Origin: an uncultured Eubacteriales bacterium
Lineage (GTDB): Bacteria > Bacillota > Clostridia > Christensenellales > Borkfalkiaceae
Assembly: GCA_905210545.1 (NCBI GenBank)
Contig: CAJLXC010000004.1
Span: forward strand, 1 to 34,978
DNA: 34,978 nucleotides
Direction of reading: 5' to 3'
Made by a program: the position numbers and the translations under genes. Within the stretch, counting starts at the first letter, position 1. Every line of letters begins with the position of its first letter. The notes under the pieces were generated by a model that worked only from the letters and a program-made list of their open reading frames with translations, did not search any database and was not told the DNA's origin. Positions 7,852 to 15,859 of the stretch are shown here, in pieces.

Positions 7852-10800
7852 AAACGTTTACTCCTGATAAGTTTAAGCGTAACGATTTCGAACGGCTTGA
7901 CGGTAATAACTACGGAATTGTTTTTTACGGGAACGTCGTATAAGTTATTTTCCATAATATCGCAAACCATAACCTGTTCCACGTTAAAGGCGAAAGAGAT
8001 TTTAGCGTTCGTCAAACGGTTGTCGCAGTCGTACAAGCGGACGATAACGTCGTCTGAGTCCTCAGCCTGCTTTAACGTTTCGATAACGACGTTTTCCTTA
8101 TCGCAATCGATAAAGCTGAATTCGGGCAGATCCCCGTATTTTCCGCAACCTTTTTTGCAAATTACGGGATTATTCAGCTTATAACTTTCCGACACGGTGT
8201 CTACGCCGCACCTTCCCGTATGCGGAAAAAGCGAATACGTAAACTTATGTACGCCCTTATCCCCGCCGTAGTTGGGGAAGGTCGCGCTTTTAAGCAACGT
8301 AATGCTTAACATATTTTCCAGCGTATCGTAAGCATATTTGGCGTTATTGAGAATACTTACGCCGTAATCCGATTCTGAAACGTCTACAAACTTATGCATG
8401 CACACCTCGAATCTCTGTTCGTCCCAAGAAGTATTTCTGCACACCGTACGCTCACCCCTGCCGAATTGAGTATCGTACGAGGTGTAAGAATAATTAAGGT
8501 TAAACGGGAATTGAACTTTAAGAATAGTGTTATTCTGATTCCACTCTATCGTGGTATCGAAATCGATTCTTTCCCCGTCGGAATAGAGATAAATATTTTG
8601 GCAAATCACGGAATCGAGATATTTGCGCTTAATCGAAACGCCCGCTCTCGCCCCCTCGTAAACGTTAGAAACGGAAACCACGTCGGAAACGTTCCACGAT
8701 TTATCCCTGTAATACGACTGAATTTCCCACGCGTCGCAGGAAACGTTGTAATCTTCGTAAGCGACGAACTTATTAGCGACGCAGCCATTTCTGACAAGCT
8801 CTCTGTTTACCCTGTTGTCAACTATGCTGACGATGTTATAATCGTCGTCGAAAGAAACGGTGTAAAATTTATTCCAGATTTTTTTGTCCGCCGTGTACAC
8901 TCCGCATTGTCCGTCGGTAAGCGAAACGCTTTTATATCCCTTTGACGGGAGGTTTTCGACGGAATAATATTTACCGTCCACCCGAACGTAATCCTTATCC
9001 GTTTTTGCGTTGGGGTTAAAGACCACGTAAAGATTATCCGCAATACTGTCCTGCAAAAGTTTCATAAAGAAATTAACCGTTTCGTCTGTAAACCCGAAAA
9101 TCTTTTCGTATTCGGGCTCGGTTTCCGCATAAACCTCTTTTATTGCAGAACCGGGCAGCACGTCGTGGAACTGATTTGTTAAAGCGAGCGTCCAGGCGTC
9201 GTACAATTTTTCTTTGGGATAGCTTATGCCGAATAAAACTTTCGCGATGACGGAAGCCGTTTCGGCGTTTAATAGGCTGAATTCCGCCTTTCTGTTGTTT
9301 GCTTTGATTTTTGCAATCGACGTGTAAGTACCGCGGTGATGTTCGAAATAAAGCTCCCCCGACCATTCGGGCAAAGCCTTGTTATTGGCAAGTTTTTTAA
9401 CGATTTTATCCATAAACGCGCCGAGCGTGCCGCTTTCGGTCTTGGGAATACCGTTTATACCTTTGTTAAGCCGCGTCATTGTTTCGAGATATTCTTCGGT
9501 AGGTCCGCCTCCGCCGTCGCCGAAGCCGTAAGACAATAACACGTCGTTATTAAGCCTTTTAGGTTCGTATCTGTCTACACTGCCGAAAACCTGCGAAACG
9601 GTAAGCATTGCGTTGTAAATGGTAAGGCGTTCTTTTACGCCCTCCCTTTTATAATCCTGAGCGGTGAGAAAATACCCTAAAATCTTGCTGCCGTCTATGC
9701 CTTTCCACGAAAAAGTATCGTACGGCATAGTATCTTCTTCGTTCCAGGTGAGTTTGCTCGTAACGAAACAGTTTACGCCCGCCTTTTTGAAAATCTGGGG
9801 TAACGCTCCGGAAAACCCGAACGTATCGGGTAACCAGGCAACCTTAACGTCTTTTCCGAATTCCTTTTTGAAAAACCTTTTGCCGTAAAGCAGTTGCCGC
9901 GCCATGCTTTCGCCGCTTATCATATTGCAATCAGACTCTACCCAAAGCGCGCCGTTTACCTCCCACTTTCCGCTTTTAACCGCCTGCTTGATTCTTGAGT
10001 AAAGCTTCGGGTTTTCCTTTTTAACAAAACAGTAAAGCGCAGGCTGCGACATCATAAACTTAAAATCGTCGTATTCGGACATCAGTTCGAGCGCGGTGGC
10101 AAACGAACGCATCGCCTTTTCTTTAACCTGTTTTTTCGTCCATAACCAGGCAACGTCGATATGCGTTTGCCCTATAAGCGTAACGAGCGGACTATCGGCA
10201 ACGCGTTGTTCTGCGTAAAAATCGTCCATGATTTTTTGCGCGTTCGCGATGGATTCATAATACTCTTTCGAATAATCTTTTCTGAAATCGATTGCAGTCA
10301 AAGCGGACTGCAACGTGTTTAATATATCATAATATTCCTTACTTGACAAGGATAAACAATCCAAAGCGCAATAAGGAACGTAAGCGTCGTAATAAAATTT
10401 TTCCGTAACGGTATCCCTTTCTATAAAGCTTGCCCTGAAAACGGGATCGCCCGCCACGATGCTTTCGCTTTTATTTCCGCCGGCTATGTATTTACCGATA
10501 TAGCCGTAAAGCGCAAGCCGAAACGTTCTTTTGCCGCGCACGGTAAAAGAAGTGTGCTTATAATCTAACCCCTGCGTCAATTCCCCGTCGATAAAAACTT
10601 CGAATTGAGGATTGCCGAAAAAATACCCTTCCGCGGCAGTTTCTACCTCGATAACGGTTTTCGTTTCGTCAAAATCGTTCGGCAGAGTAACGTCTTTAAT
10701 AAACCAGACGTGACTGTCTTTATCTTTTCCCCAAGCCTCACCGCCGTAAAGCTTCATCTCTTTTTCGTTCGGAAATTCGCCGAACTTGAAATAATCGCAT

Positions 10801-10898
10801 TCGGTATAGAAAAAATTTTCTATCTCACGACGTTTTTTATTTATATTAGTTTTTATTCTTTTTATCAGTAATTCAAGCCTGTTTTTCGTGTTATCCAT
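7848..10898 (-). CDS. Alpha-mannosidase, glycoside hydrolase family 38
   Basis: A 1016-residue cytoplasmic exo-acting enzyme that releases alpha-linked mannose. The catalytic barrel shows GQTHIDVAWLW (His246, Asp248 zinc ligands), WVESDCNMISGESMARQLLYG, and WLPDTFGFSGALPQIF with the expected nucleophile Asp358. FHDVLPGSAIKEVY and the C-terminal beta-sandwich segments also fit family GH38, and the length is usual (about 1000). The N-terminal 230 residues are the usual beta-rich accessory region. There is no signal peptide, so substrate must enter the cell first. The ribosome binding site is weak, and a perfect hairpin lies 14 bp upstream. It is coupled to the hydrolase gene downstream by a 4-nt overlap. 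Confidence 0.93.
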   Translation of the reverse strand: MDNTKNRLELLIKRIKTNINKKRREIENFFYTECDYFKFGEFPNEKEMKLYGGEAWGKDKDSHVWFIKDVTLPNDFDETKTVIEVETAAEGYFFGNPQFEVFIDGELTQGLDYKHTSFTVRGKRTFRLALYGYIGKYIAGGNKSESIVAGDPVFRASFIERDTVTEKFYYDAYVPYCALDCLSLSSKEYYDILNTLQSALTAIDFRKDYSKEYYESIANAQKIMDDFYAEQRVADSPLVTLIGQTHIDVAWLWTKKQVKEKAMRSFATALELMSEYDDFKFMMSQPALYCFVKKENPKLYSRIKQAVKSGKWEVNGALWVESDCNMISGESMARQLLYGKRFFKKEFGKDVKVAWLPDTFGFSGALPQIFKKAGVNCFVTSKLTWNEEDTMPYDTFSWKGIDGSKILGYFLTAQDYKREGVKERLTIYNAMLTVSQVFGSVDRYEPKRLNNDVLLSYGFGDGGGGPTEEYLETMTRLNKGINGIPKTESGTLGAFMDKIVKKLANNKALPEWSGELYFEHHRGTYTSIAKIKANNRKAEFSLLNAETASVIAKVLFGISYPKEKLYDAWTLALTNQFHDVLPGSAIKEVYAETEPEYEKIFGFTDETVNFFMKLLQDSIADNLYVVFNPNAKTDKDYVRVDGKYYSVENLPSKGYKSVSLTDGQCGVYTADKKIWNKFYTVSFDDDYNIVSIVDNRVNRELVRNGCVANKFVAYEDYNVSCDAWEIQSYYRDKSWNVSDVVSVSNVYEGARAGVSIKRKYLDSVICQNIYLYSDGERIDFDTTIEWNQNNTILKVQFPFNLNYSYTSYDTQFGRGERTVCRNTSWDEQRFEVCMHKFVDVSESDYGVSILNNAKYAYDTLENMLSITLLKSATFPNYGGDKGVHKFTYSLFPHTGRCGVDTVSESYKLNNPVICKKGCGKYGDLPEFSFIDCDKENVVIETLKQAEDSDDVIVRLYDCDNRLTNAKISFAFNVEQVMVCDIMENNLYDVPVKNNSVVITVKPFEIVTLKLIRSKRL

Positions 10899-10911
10899 TT
10901 TTCTGTTTATT

Positions 10912-10939
10912 GCGGGGCATATTTAGAAATATGCCCCGC
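10912..10939 (-). other. Perfect 13-bp intercistronic hairpin
   Basis: GCGGGGCATATTT is followed after 2 nt by its exact reverse complement. It lies between the stop of the secreted GLUG protein (10971) and the start of the GH38 gene (10898). Neither strand has a T-tract after it, so it does not look like an intrinsic terminator. It could be an RNA stability or processing element that sets the ratio of surface protein to enzyme. Confidence 0.7.
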
Positions 10940-10970
10940 CGTTTGCTAAGTTGTTTTTCCCGCAATTTAT

Positions 10971-13058
10971 TTATTTCGCTGCGGGTAAGTTATAGTTTCC
11001 CGATAATTCGCCTTTCGGACCCTGATGCAACGACCAGTCGCAATATTTCATGCAATTCTTAAAGGCAAGATACTGCCTATCCGTTTTGTAATAATCTTTC
11101 ACCGTTTGATTAGTATCCCAACCGAATTCAGCTTTGAATTTTGCGTCTATTTCCGTTCTTATCAGTTCGCCGTTAATAGCGCCTGTCGGGATATTATCCG
11201 ACTTGAATGCAAGCTTATAATGTTGGTAACCGCTCGCAATCTGTCCCTGCGTAAGTCCTTCGGCAGTATCTTTATATTTGTAAGCCAAAGCGTAACAATC
11301 CTCGTACGTTGCGGCTTTGCTTACGGCAATCGGGTTGATTCCGCCGTAATTCGTTTCCGCCATCTTGGCTTCCTGTACGACGACCACCCTTCTGCACGTA
11401 TATGCCTTGGTTGAAAACCCTATCGTAAACGAAGGATTAAAGTCTTTCGAGCTACCCTCGGTTTTAATTTTACCCGAAATCATAACGTCTTGTATAAGCG
11501 CGCCGTCGGACGCGGTTGCCGCAAGATATCCGCAGTGCTCCGAGCCGTTATCGAGATACGCGTTTACGAAAGCAATGTTTTTAATTACGCTGCCGGTTGC
11601 AAGCGTCTGGAATATTCCCGAAAAACGATTTTGGTATTTGCTGTCGCCGGAAACGGTTAAGCCGTTAACCAAATGTCCGTCACCGTCCAAAGTGCCTTTA
11701 AAGCCTTTCGTTCCGTCGCCGCCGTCATTGTACCAACCGCCGACAGATAAACCTTCGTCGCTAGGTCTTACGCCGTTATACTCGATATCGTTTGCGAGCA
11801 TAAAATAGCCGTCGTTTACGTCGGCAACGCCGCTTAAAGCGGAAATTTCGTTGATTTTATCAAAATCTTCCTTAGTAGAAATAAGGTAATCGACGATTCT
11901 CGTTTTAAATTCAAACGTATACTCGATTTCCTTTGCCGTATCGGTAAATACCGCCTGCGCGGTGAATTTGCCGCGTTCGGCGTCCTCTGCGAACGTCAAC
12001 GCCTTGCCGTTTATCGTCGGTTTTGTCGTCTGCTCTTCGTCGTTTAACTTAAACGAAGTCAGGTTTGCGGTTGCAAAAGCGTTTGCTATAACGTCTGCGT
12101 TTTCCTTAATTGCCGAGAAATCGATTTTATCGTCGTTATCTCTTCTGAATTCCACGTTGTCGAAATAGTCTGCAAGGACGATGGGGTTAACCGTAATTTC
12201 TTTGTTAAAAAGCTCTTTGCCGGTAGATTTTATCGTTGCGGTAACGGTAGCCTTTCCTACGGTTTTCCCGTATAACGCCGTTCCGTCGTATCCGGCTGCG
12301 CCGCTTGCGGCAACCGCTATTTCCGCACCGAGATTGTTTAATACCGACTGCTCCACGCCGCCGAAGGTTAAAGCTGCCGTTTCGCCCGTTACCAACTCGG
12401 TTTTGTCTGCGGTTACGGTTAAATCCTTTAACGCGGTATTGACAAAGCCTTTAAGCGTTTCGTTATCCGCATAAGCGGTTTCGCCAAGCGCCGTGTTTGC
12501 TATGCCGGCAAAATATTTGGTTGTCTTTTCCGTATAAACGGTGTCTTTTTGATTATCGCCGTATGTATACGTAACGTAGCCTACCGCGACAAAACCTCTT
12601 GCGTAATCTCTTTCTAAAAAGCTTTCCGCTAAGGATTTCCCTACGAGCGTACCCGTATATCTTTTATATCCCGCGGCAACGGAATACCCGACCTTTGCAA
12701 CGGCGTTTGCCGCCTGCGGAGTAGAAAGGTTAAGCTCGCCCTCGCCTAAAACGTCGGCAGGGATTATAAGCGTGCCGAATTCCGCGTTTTTAGGCAGTTT
12801 TGCCAAATCGGCGTCGCTGATAGCAGTGACGAAACGTAAACCGTAAGGCTCTACGATTCTTATTTCGCCGCCGAGAAGCTTGAAATCGTCAAGAGTAACT
12901 TTGTTTTCGACCGTTTCGAGCGCGCCTTGAGGCATTTGTTTAACGTCGTCGGCAAAAGTCTTGTTGCTTTTTACGCCAACGAACATAGCCGCGAAGCATA
13001 CGCACGTAACCGCAAACAAAAATCCTATAATCTTTCTTTTAAGCGTCCTTGTCATCAT
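10971..13058 (-). CDS. Secreted multidomain protein with GLUG-like repeats
   Basis: About 695 residues. It starts MMTRTLKRKIIGFLFAVTCV, a clear signal peptide, with likely cleavage after TFA; no lipobox Cys, LPXTG motif or C-terminal membrane anchor is seen. Residues about 45-205 form a domain (GLRFVTAISDADLAKLPK, EFGTLIIPADVL, ERDYARGFVAVGYVTYTY) common in secreted clostridial proteins but of unknown role. A beta-rich Ig-like part follows, then GLUG-like repeats (about 420-540) with GFKGTLDGDGHLVNGLTVSG and IKNIAFVNAYLDNG. I chose the ATG at 13058: GGGAGGG lies 6 nt upstream, and it overlaps by 4 nt the stop of a 44-codon ORF. It is paralogous in its second half to the lipoprotein upstream. 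Surface binding of glycans or host material is inferred from context. Confidence 0.75.
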   Translation of the reverse strand: MMTRTLKRKIIGFLFAVTCVCFAAMFVGVKSNKTFADDVKQMPQGALETVENKVTLDDFKLLGGEIRIVEPYGLRFVTAISDADLAKLPKNAEFGTLIIPADVLGEGELNLSTPQAANAVAKVGYSVAAGYKRYTGTLVGKSLAESFLERDYARGFVAVGYVTYTYGDNQKDTVYTEKTTKYFAGIANTALGETAYADNETLKGFVNTALKDLTVTADKTELVTGETAALTFGGVEQSVLNNLGAEIAVAASGAAGYDGTALYGKTVGKATVTATIKSTGKELFNKEITVNPIVLADYFDNVEFRRDNDDKIDFSAIKENADVIANAFATANLTSFKLNDEEQTTKPTINGKALTFAEDAERGKFTAQAVFTDTAKEIEYTFEFKTRIVDYLISTKEDFDKINEISALSGVADVNDGYFMLANDIEYNGVRPSDEGLSVGGWYNDGGDGTKGFKGTLDGDGHLVNGLTVSGDSKYQNRFSGIFQTLATGSVIKNIAFVNAYLDNGSEHCGYLAATASDGALIQDVMISGKIKTEGSSKDFNPSFTIGFSTKAYTCRRVVVVQEAKMAETNYGGINPIAVSKAATYEDCYALAYKYKDTAEGLTQGQIASGYQHYKLAFKSDNIPTGAINGELIRTEIDAKFKAEFGWDTNQTVKDYYKTDRQYLAFKNCMKYCDWSLHQGPKGELSGNYNLPAAK

Positions 13059-13189
13059 GATTGTCCCTCCCATGAATTAGTTACCACGTTATCGTCTCCT
13101 ATCGTGGTTTGTCCTCCCGATGCATTCAAACAATCGTTCGTTTGCATCTCCATTACTTTAATAATGGGTTGCCAGTATTTCTTCAACAT
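13055..13189 (-). CDS. Small hypothetical protein (44 aa) with Gly-Gly and C-terminal NSWE tail
   Basis: An AAGGAGG ribosome binding site lies upstream of the ATG at 13189. The protein begins MLKKYWQPIIKVMEMQTNDC, continues LNASGGQTTIGDDNVV and ends TNSWEGQS. Its stop overlaps the ATG of the secreted GLUG protein (ATGA, 13055-13058), the same coupling as elsewhere in this locus, which argues that it is really translated. There is no signal peptide or membrane segment. The N-terminal KKYW.P pattern followed by a polar segment ending in SGG resembles a widespread class of tiny clostridial ORFs of unknown role. A double-glycine leader is conceivable, but no peptidase-transporter or modification enzyme is nearby. 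Confidence 0.65.
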   Translation of the reverse strand: MLKKYWQPIIKVMEMQTNDCLNASGGQTTIGDDNVVTNSWEGQS

Positions 13190-13223
13190 ATTCTCCTCCT
13201 TCTTTAAGAAAATATTTTTAATT

Positions 13224-13241
13224 TAACTCCTTTCGGAGTTA
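13224..13241. other. Short hairpin between lipoprotein and small-ORF genes
   Basis: TAACTCC/GGAGTTA forms a 7-bp stem; the minus-strand RNA has a GAAA tetraloop. On the plus strand it is followed by TTTTCTTT; on the minus strand, in the direction of the operon, only by an A/T-rich run. It may act as a weak terminator or an RNA-stability element between lipoprotein and small ORF. Confidence 0.45.
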
Positions 13242-13252
13242 TTTTCTTTGTA

Positions 13253-15205
13253 TCAGTCCCACGACTCCGGTCTTGCAACAAGATTGTCGACGGAATCCTG
13301 TTCTCCGCCCGTTTGCGAGTCTATCAACGAGTCGATTTCTATCGTTCTCGCATTCTGTATAACGGTCGTTACCGCCTCGCTTCCGCCGTAAATTTTAAAA
13401 CTTACAAGGTTGCTCGTTTCGTTGAACAGGAAATAATAATTATCGCCGTGCTTTTGCGGGCTCCAGCATTTCTCGTTGAATTCGTTCAGCTCGAAGCTCT
13501 CGCTTAACTTGCTTACGGTTAAACGGTTATGGAAACCGCCGTACGATAACCCCTCGCAAGAGGACGATTTGTTCCAGTGCATTCCGAAGCAGTTGTTATA
13601 CGTCGCCAAAGCGTTCTGATAAAACGGCTCTGCTTTATAATTTACTTCCGTCGGGTAACCTTGCAATATTACGATAACGTTTTTCATTTTATACGCGTCG
13701 TTTTTGTTTTTCGAAATTTCGCACTTCGATATGCCGAAAGTAAGAGTTACGCCCGAATATCCGCCCGTTTCCCGCGCGATTTTGCCCGCAACCATAACGT
13801 CCTTTATCGTTGCAGCCGCAACCTGAGCCGCCAAAAAGCCCGAGTATCCGCCGCCGTGGTCAACGGTTACGTTGGTAAACGCCACGTTCTTTACGACCGC
13901 CCCGTTGCCCAACGACCCGAAAAAGCCGGAACTGAACGCCTTGCCGTCGCCTACGGTTACTCCGTTTATTACGTATCCGTTGCCGTCAAACGTGCCTATA
14001 AATCCCGTTTCGCCTGAATTTTCTTCGCCAACGTCCTTCGCGCCCGTCGCTCCTAACGACGCTATCTGATTAAACCGTCCGGAATACTCTATATCCGCGC
14101 CGAGCATATAATAGCCTTTCCACACTCTCGGGTTTGCGCTGTCGCGCGCGATTTCGTCGATACTGTCCAAATCGGCTTTATTCATAATCATTTTGTCGCA
14201 TAACGCAACGTTAAAAACTACCGAAATAAGTTCGGTTTCCACCGTAAGCAGATTGTTGCCGTAACTGCATCCTTCGACCTTGCTTCTGTCAAGAACGATT
14301 TTTTTGCCGCTATAATCGACGGACTTCAAAACGTCGTTCTGACCTATTTTTACCGACTTAATCTCTCCCGCAGTAAATAATACTCCTTTTGAAATAACGG
14401 GATCGCCCTTTATTTCTTTCATTTCGAAAACCATGCTGCTGTTTTCCGATTTGTTGCCTGAAAGCTCGGTGGACTGAACGATAACCTTTAATTTTGCTTC
14501 GTATTTTTCTCCGTTGCTATGCGTATACTCCGCAACCACGTTGCTTTGCCCCGCGCTGATTGCCGTTATTTTTCCGTCCGATAACGACACGACCGCGTTA
14601 TTGTTGTTGCTCCAGCTTATTCCCTCGGTAACTTCTTCGCCGTTTACGTATAACGCAAGGTTAAGATCTATCTCGTTAGCGCGGTATATGCCGTCCTCGT
14701 TTTTAATCGCCGACTTGATTTTCAAAACGTTTTCGCCGTCGATATACTCGATTCCGTTACACGCAAAAGCCATCGTTATGCCTTTTTTTACCGTTACGTT
14801 TATCGCTTTTACGGCTTTCATATCGTTATAGCTTGCGGTTATAAACAATTTTGCCGTGCCGACCGCTTTCGCGCTTACTTTAACTTTGCCCGACTCTACG
14901 ACTGCGGAGATTATTTCTTCGTCATCTGTCTCGACAGAAAGCTCCGCGTTTACGGCGGCGTTTGACAAGGTTGTCGTTACGGGAACGGTAAAGCTTTCGC
15001 CCTGCAACAGTTCTAAATGCTCGAAACCGCCCGCCGAAACGTTAATCGTTTCGCCCGTCGGCGCAGGCGTGGGCGTGGGCGTTGGCGTGGGAGTGGGCGT
15101 CGGCGTTGGCGTGGGATTCCCGCCGCAGATGCCGTTACACCCGATAAACGCCGATACGCTTAACGCCGATATAACTAACAGTATGAATACTAAAACCTTC
15201 TTCAT
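13253..15205 (-). CDS. Surface lipoprotein with Pro-Thr linker, Ig-like (Big_2) and GLUG-like domains
   Basis: About 650 residues. It starts MKKVLVFILLVISALSVSAF then IGC, a lipoprotein signal with the anchor at Cys23. A Pro-Thr repeat linker follows (about residues 30-48), which would hold the protein away from the membrane. Two Big_2-like Ig domains come next (EIISAVVESGKVKVSAKAVG and AVVSLSDGKITAISAGQSNV are hallmark strands). Then comes a GLUG-like region (FIGTFDGNGYVINGVTVGDG, VVKNVAFTNVTVDHGGGYSG) paralogous to that of the secreted protein downstream. The ATG at 15205 has AAGGAG and begins the signal peptide; the in-frame start at 15271 lies inside the preceding gene remnant and is rejected. 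The C-terminus ends VDNLVARPESWD. A role in binding glycan near the cell is inferred. Confidence 0.75.
   Translation of the reverse strand: MKKVLVFILLVISALSVSAFIGCNGICGGNPTPTPTPTPTPTPTPTPAPTGETINVSAGGFEHLELLQGESFTVPVTTTLSNAAVNAELSVETDDEEIISAVVESGKVKVSAKAVGTAKLFITASYNDMKAVKAINVTVKKGITMAFACNGIEYIDGENVLKIKSAIKNEDGIYRANEIDLNLALYVNGEEVTEGISWSNNNNAVVSLSDGKITAISAGQSNVVAEYTHSNGEKYEAKLKVIVQSTELSGNKSENSSMVFEMKEIKGDPVISKGVLFTAGEIKSVKIGQNDVLKSVDYSGKKIVLDRSKVEGCSYGNNLLTVETELISVVFNVALCDKMIMNKADLDSIDEIARDSANPRVWKGYYMLGADIEYSGRFNQIASLGATGAKDVGEENSGETGFIGTFDGNGYVINGVTVGDGKAFSSGFFGSLGNGAVVKNVAFTNVTVDHGGGYSGFLAAQVAAATIKDVMVAGKIARETGGYSGVTLTFGISKCEISKNKNDAYKMKNVIVILQGYPTEVNYKAEPFYQNALATYNNCFGMHWNKSSSCEGLSYGGFHNRLTVSKLSESFELNEFNEKCWSPQKHGDNYYFLFNETSNLVSFKIYGGSEAVTTVIQNARTIEIDSLIDSQTGGEQDSVDNLVARPESWD
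15064..15117 (-). repeat. Pro-Thr codon microsatellite (imperfect hexamer repeat)
   Basis: About nine imperfect hexamer copies (GGCGTG-like on the plus strand) encode the (Pro-Thr) linker of the lipoprotein. Each unit is two codons, so gain or loss of units would change linker length without a frameshift. Confidence 0.85.
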
Positions 15206-15219
15206 AATTTTCTCCTTTA

Positions 15220-15495
15220 TCAATATATCTGGTCTCTCCATGCGGACACGCCCGGATAATTCTTTTCCCACGGATTATACCCTTCAACAACGTAATTGCC
15301 TAATCTGTTCATATCGGCAAGCAACGTCTTCTTCATATCGTTCAGCTGTGAGCCCGAATAGCTCGAAGAATAAAGCTTTATAAGCAAATATCTTATAAAT
15401 ATGCTTTCGCTTGTTATTTCGTCGTAATATCTTTGATATTTTTCGCTGCCTTTCACCGACTCGATTTCCGCATAAGCCTCGTTGATTTTATTTAA
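15220..15495 (-). pseudogene. C-terminal remnant of a truncated gene (possibly DUF4838-like)
   Basis: The minus strand encodes ALNKINEAYAEIES, then KYQRYYDEITSESIFIRYLL, and ends GVSAWRDQIY, stopping 14 bp before the lipoprotein start. The ESIFIRYLLIKLY helix near a C-terminus recalls the end of DUF4838-type secreted glycan-acting proteins, but this match is tentative. The frame runs a little further upstream and then hits a stop where plus-strand mobile-element coding begins (about 15480-15510), so the gene has lost its 5' part. A TTGCCT-18-TAAAAT pair near the junction might now serve as promoter for the locus. The GTG at 15456 could start a 78-codon ORF, but no ribosome binding site supports it. 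Confidence 0.5.
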
Positions 15496-15730
15496 CGCCG
15501 AACAAGCAAGGCAATTGCAAATTGTTGGTAAGGACAGGGATTACATATTCAGCCTTCTCAAACAAAAAGAACAAGAAGCCGAGAGATACAAACGAAGTGC
15601 AGAAATTCTTATAAAATTAAAGGAGTTTGCCCCTGACGAGTTAACGCAACTACAAAGACTTGCCACCGAGCGAAAGGAACAAAAAACCAAACCGTCCACT
15701 TCCTCTAACAACAGCAAGTGGACGAAATAA
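15476..15730 (+). pseudogene. C-terminal fragment of a mobile-element protein
   Basis: The plus-strand frame opens directly after a stop at 15473. It reads NAEQARQLQIVGKDRDYIFS, then LLKQKEQEAERYKRSAEIL, and ends with a Lys/Ser/Thr-rich tail. It is strongly helical and charged, like the C-terminal tail of a relaxase or other conjugation protein. It has no start codon with a ribosome binding site (first candidate TTG at 15482) and lies antiparallel to a truncated chromosomal gene. The family is not identified; the assignment to a mobile element rests on the next small gene and on the tRNA location. Confidence 0.45.
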
Positions 15731-15837
15731 CCGATTTAGTCGATTAAATAAAGCTACGTCGTGACGCTTGCCCTTAACGGGCTAAAATCTTACGGATAAA
15801 ATTACGTGAAATGAAAATTTCTAATTGAAGTATTTAT

Positions 15838-15859
15838 GGAGGTTATTATGAGTACATAA
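15838..15859 (+). promoter_or_regulatory. Ribosome binding site with three-codon leader ORF (Met-Ser-Thr)
   Basis: GGAGG precedes ATG at 15848, which opens a frame of only three codons ending TAA at 15857-15859. The last A is the first base of the ATG of the 61-residue protein (TAATG). This is either a termination-reinitiation arrangement or a scar of a small deletion at the gene start. Confidence 0.5.

Noticed and set aside
10912..10939. Intrinsic terminator between the GLUG and GH38 genes
   Set aside because: The stem is perfect but no T-tract follows on either strand.
13059..13073. ATG at 13073 as start of the secreted GLUG protein
   Set aside because: The ribosome binding site GGGAGGG lies between it and the ATG at 13058, which also gives the 4-nt overlap with the small ORF.
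15062..15118. CRISPR-like or other short repeat array
   Set aside because: It is a coding microsatellite for a Pro-Thr linker, without spacers.
15206..15271. Longer start for the GLUG lipoprotein at 15271
   Set aside because: It would place 22 residues before a clear lipoprotein signal peptide and overlaps the preceding remnant; AAGGAG supports 15205.
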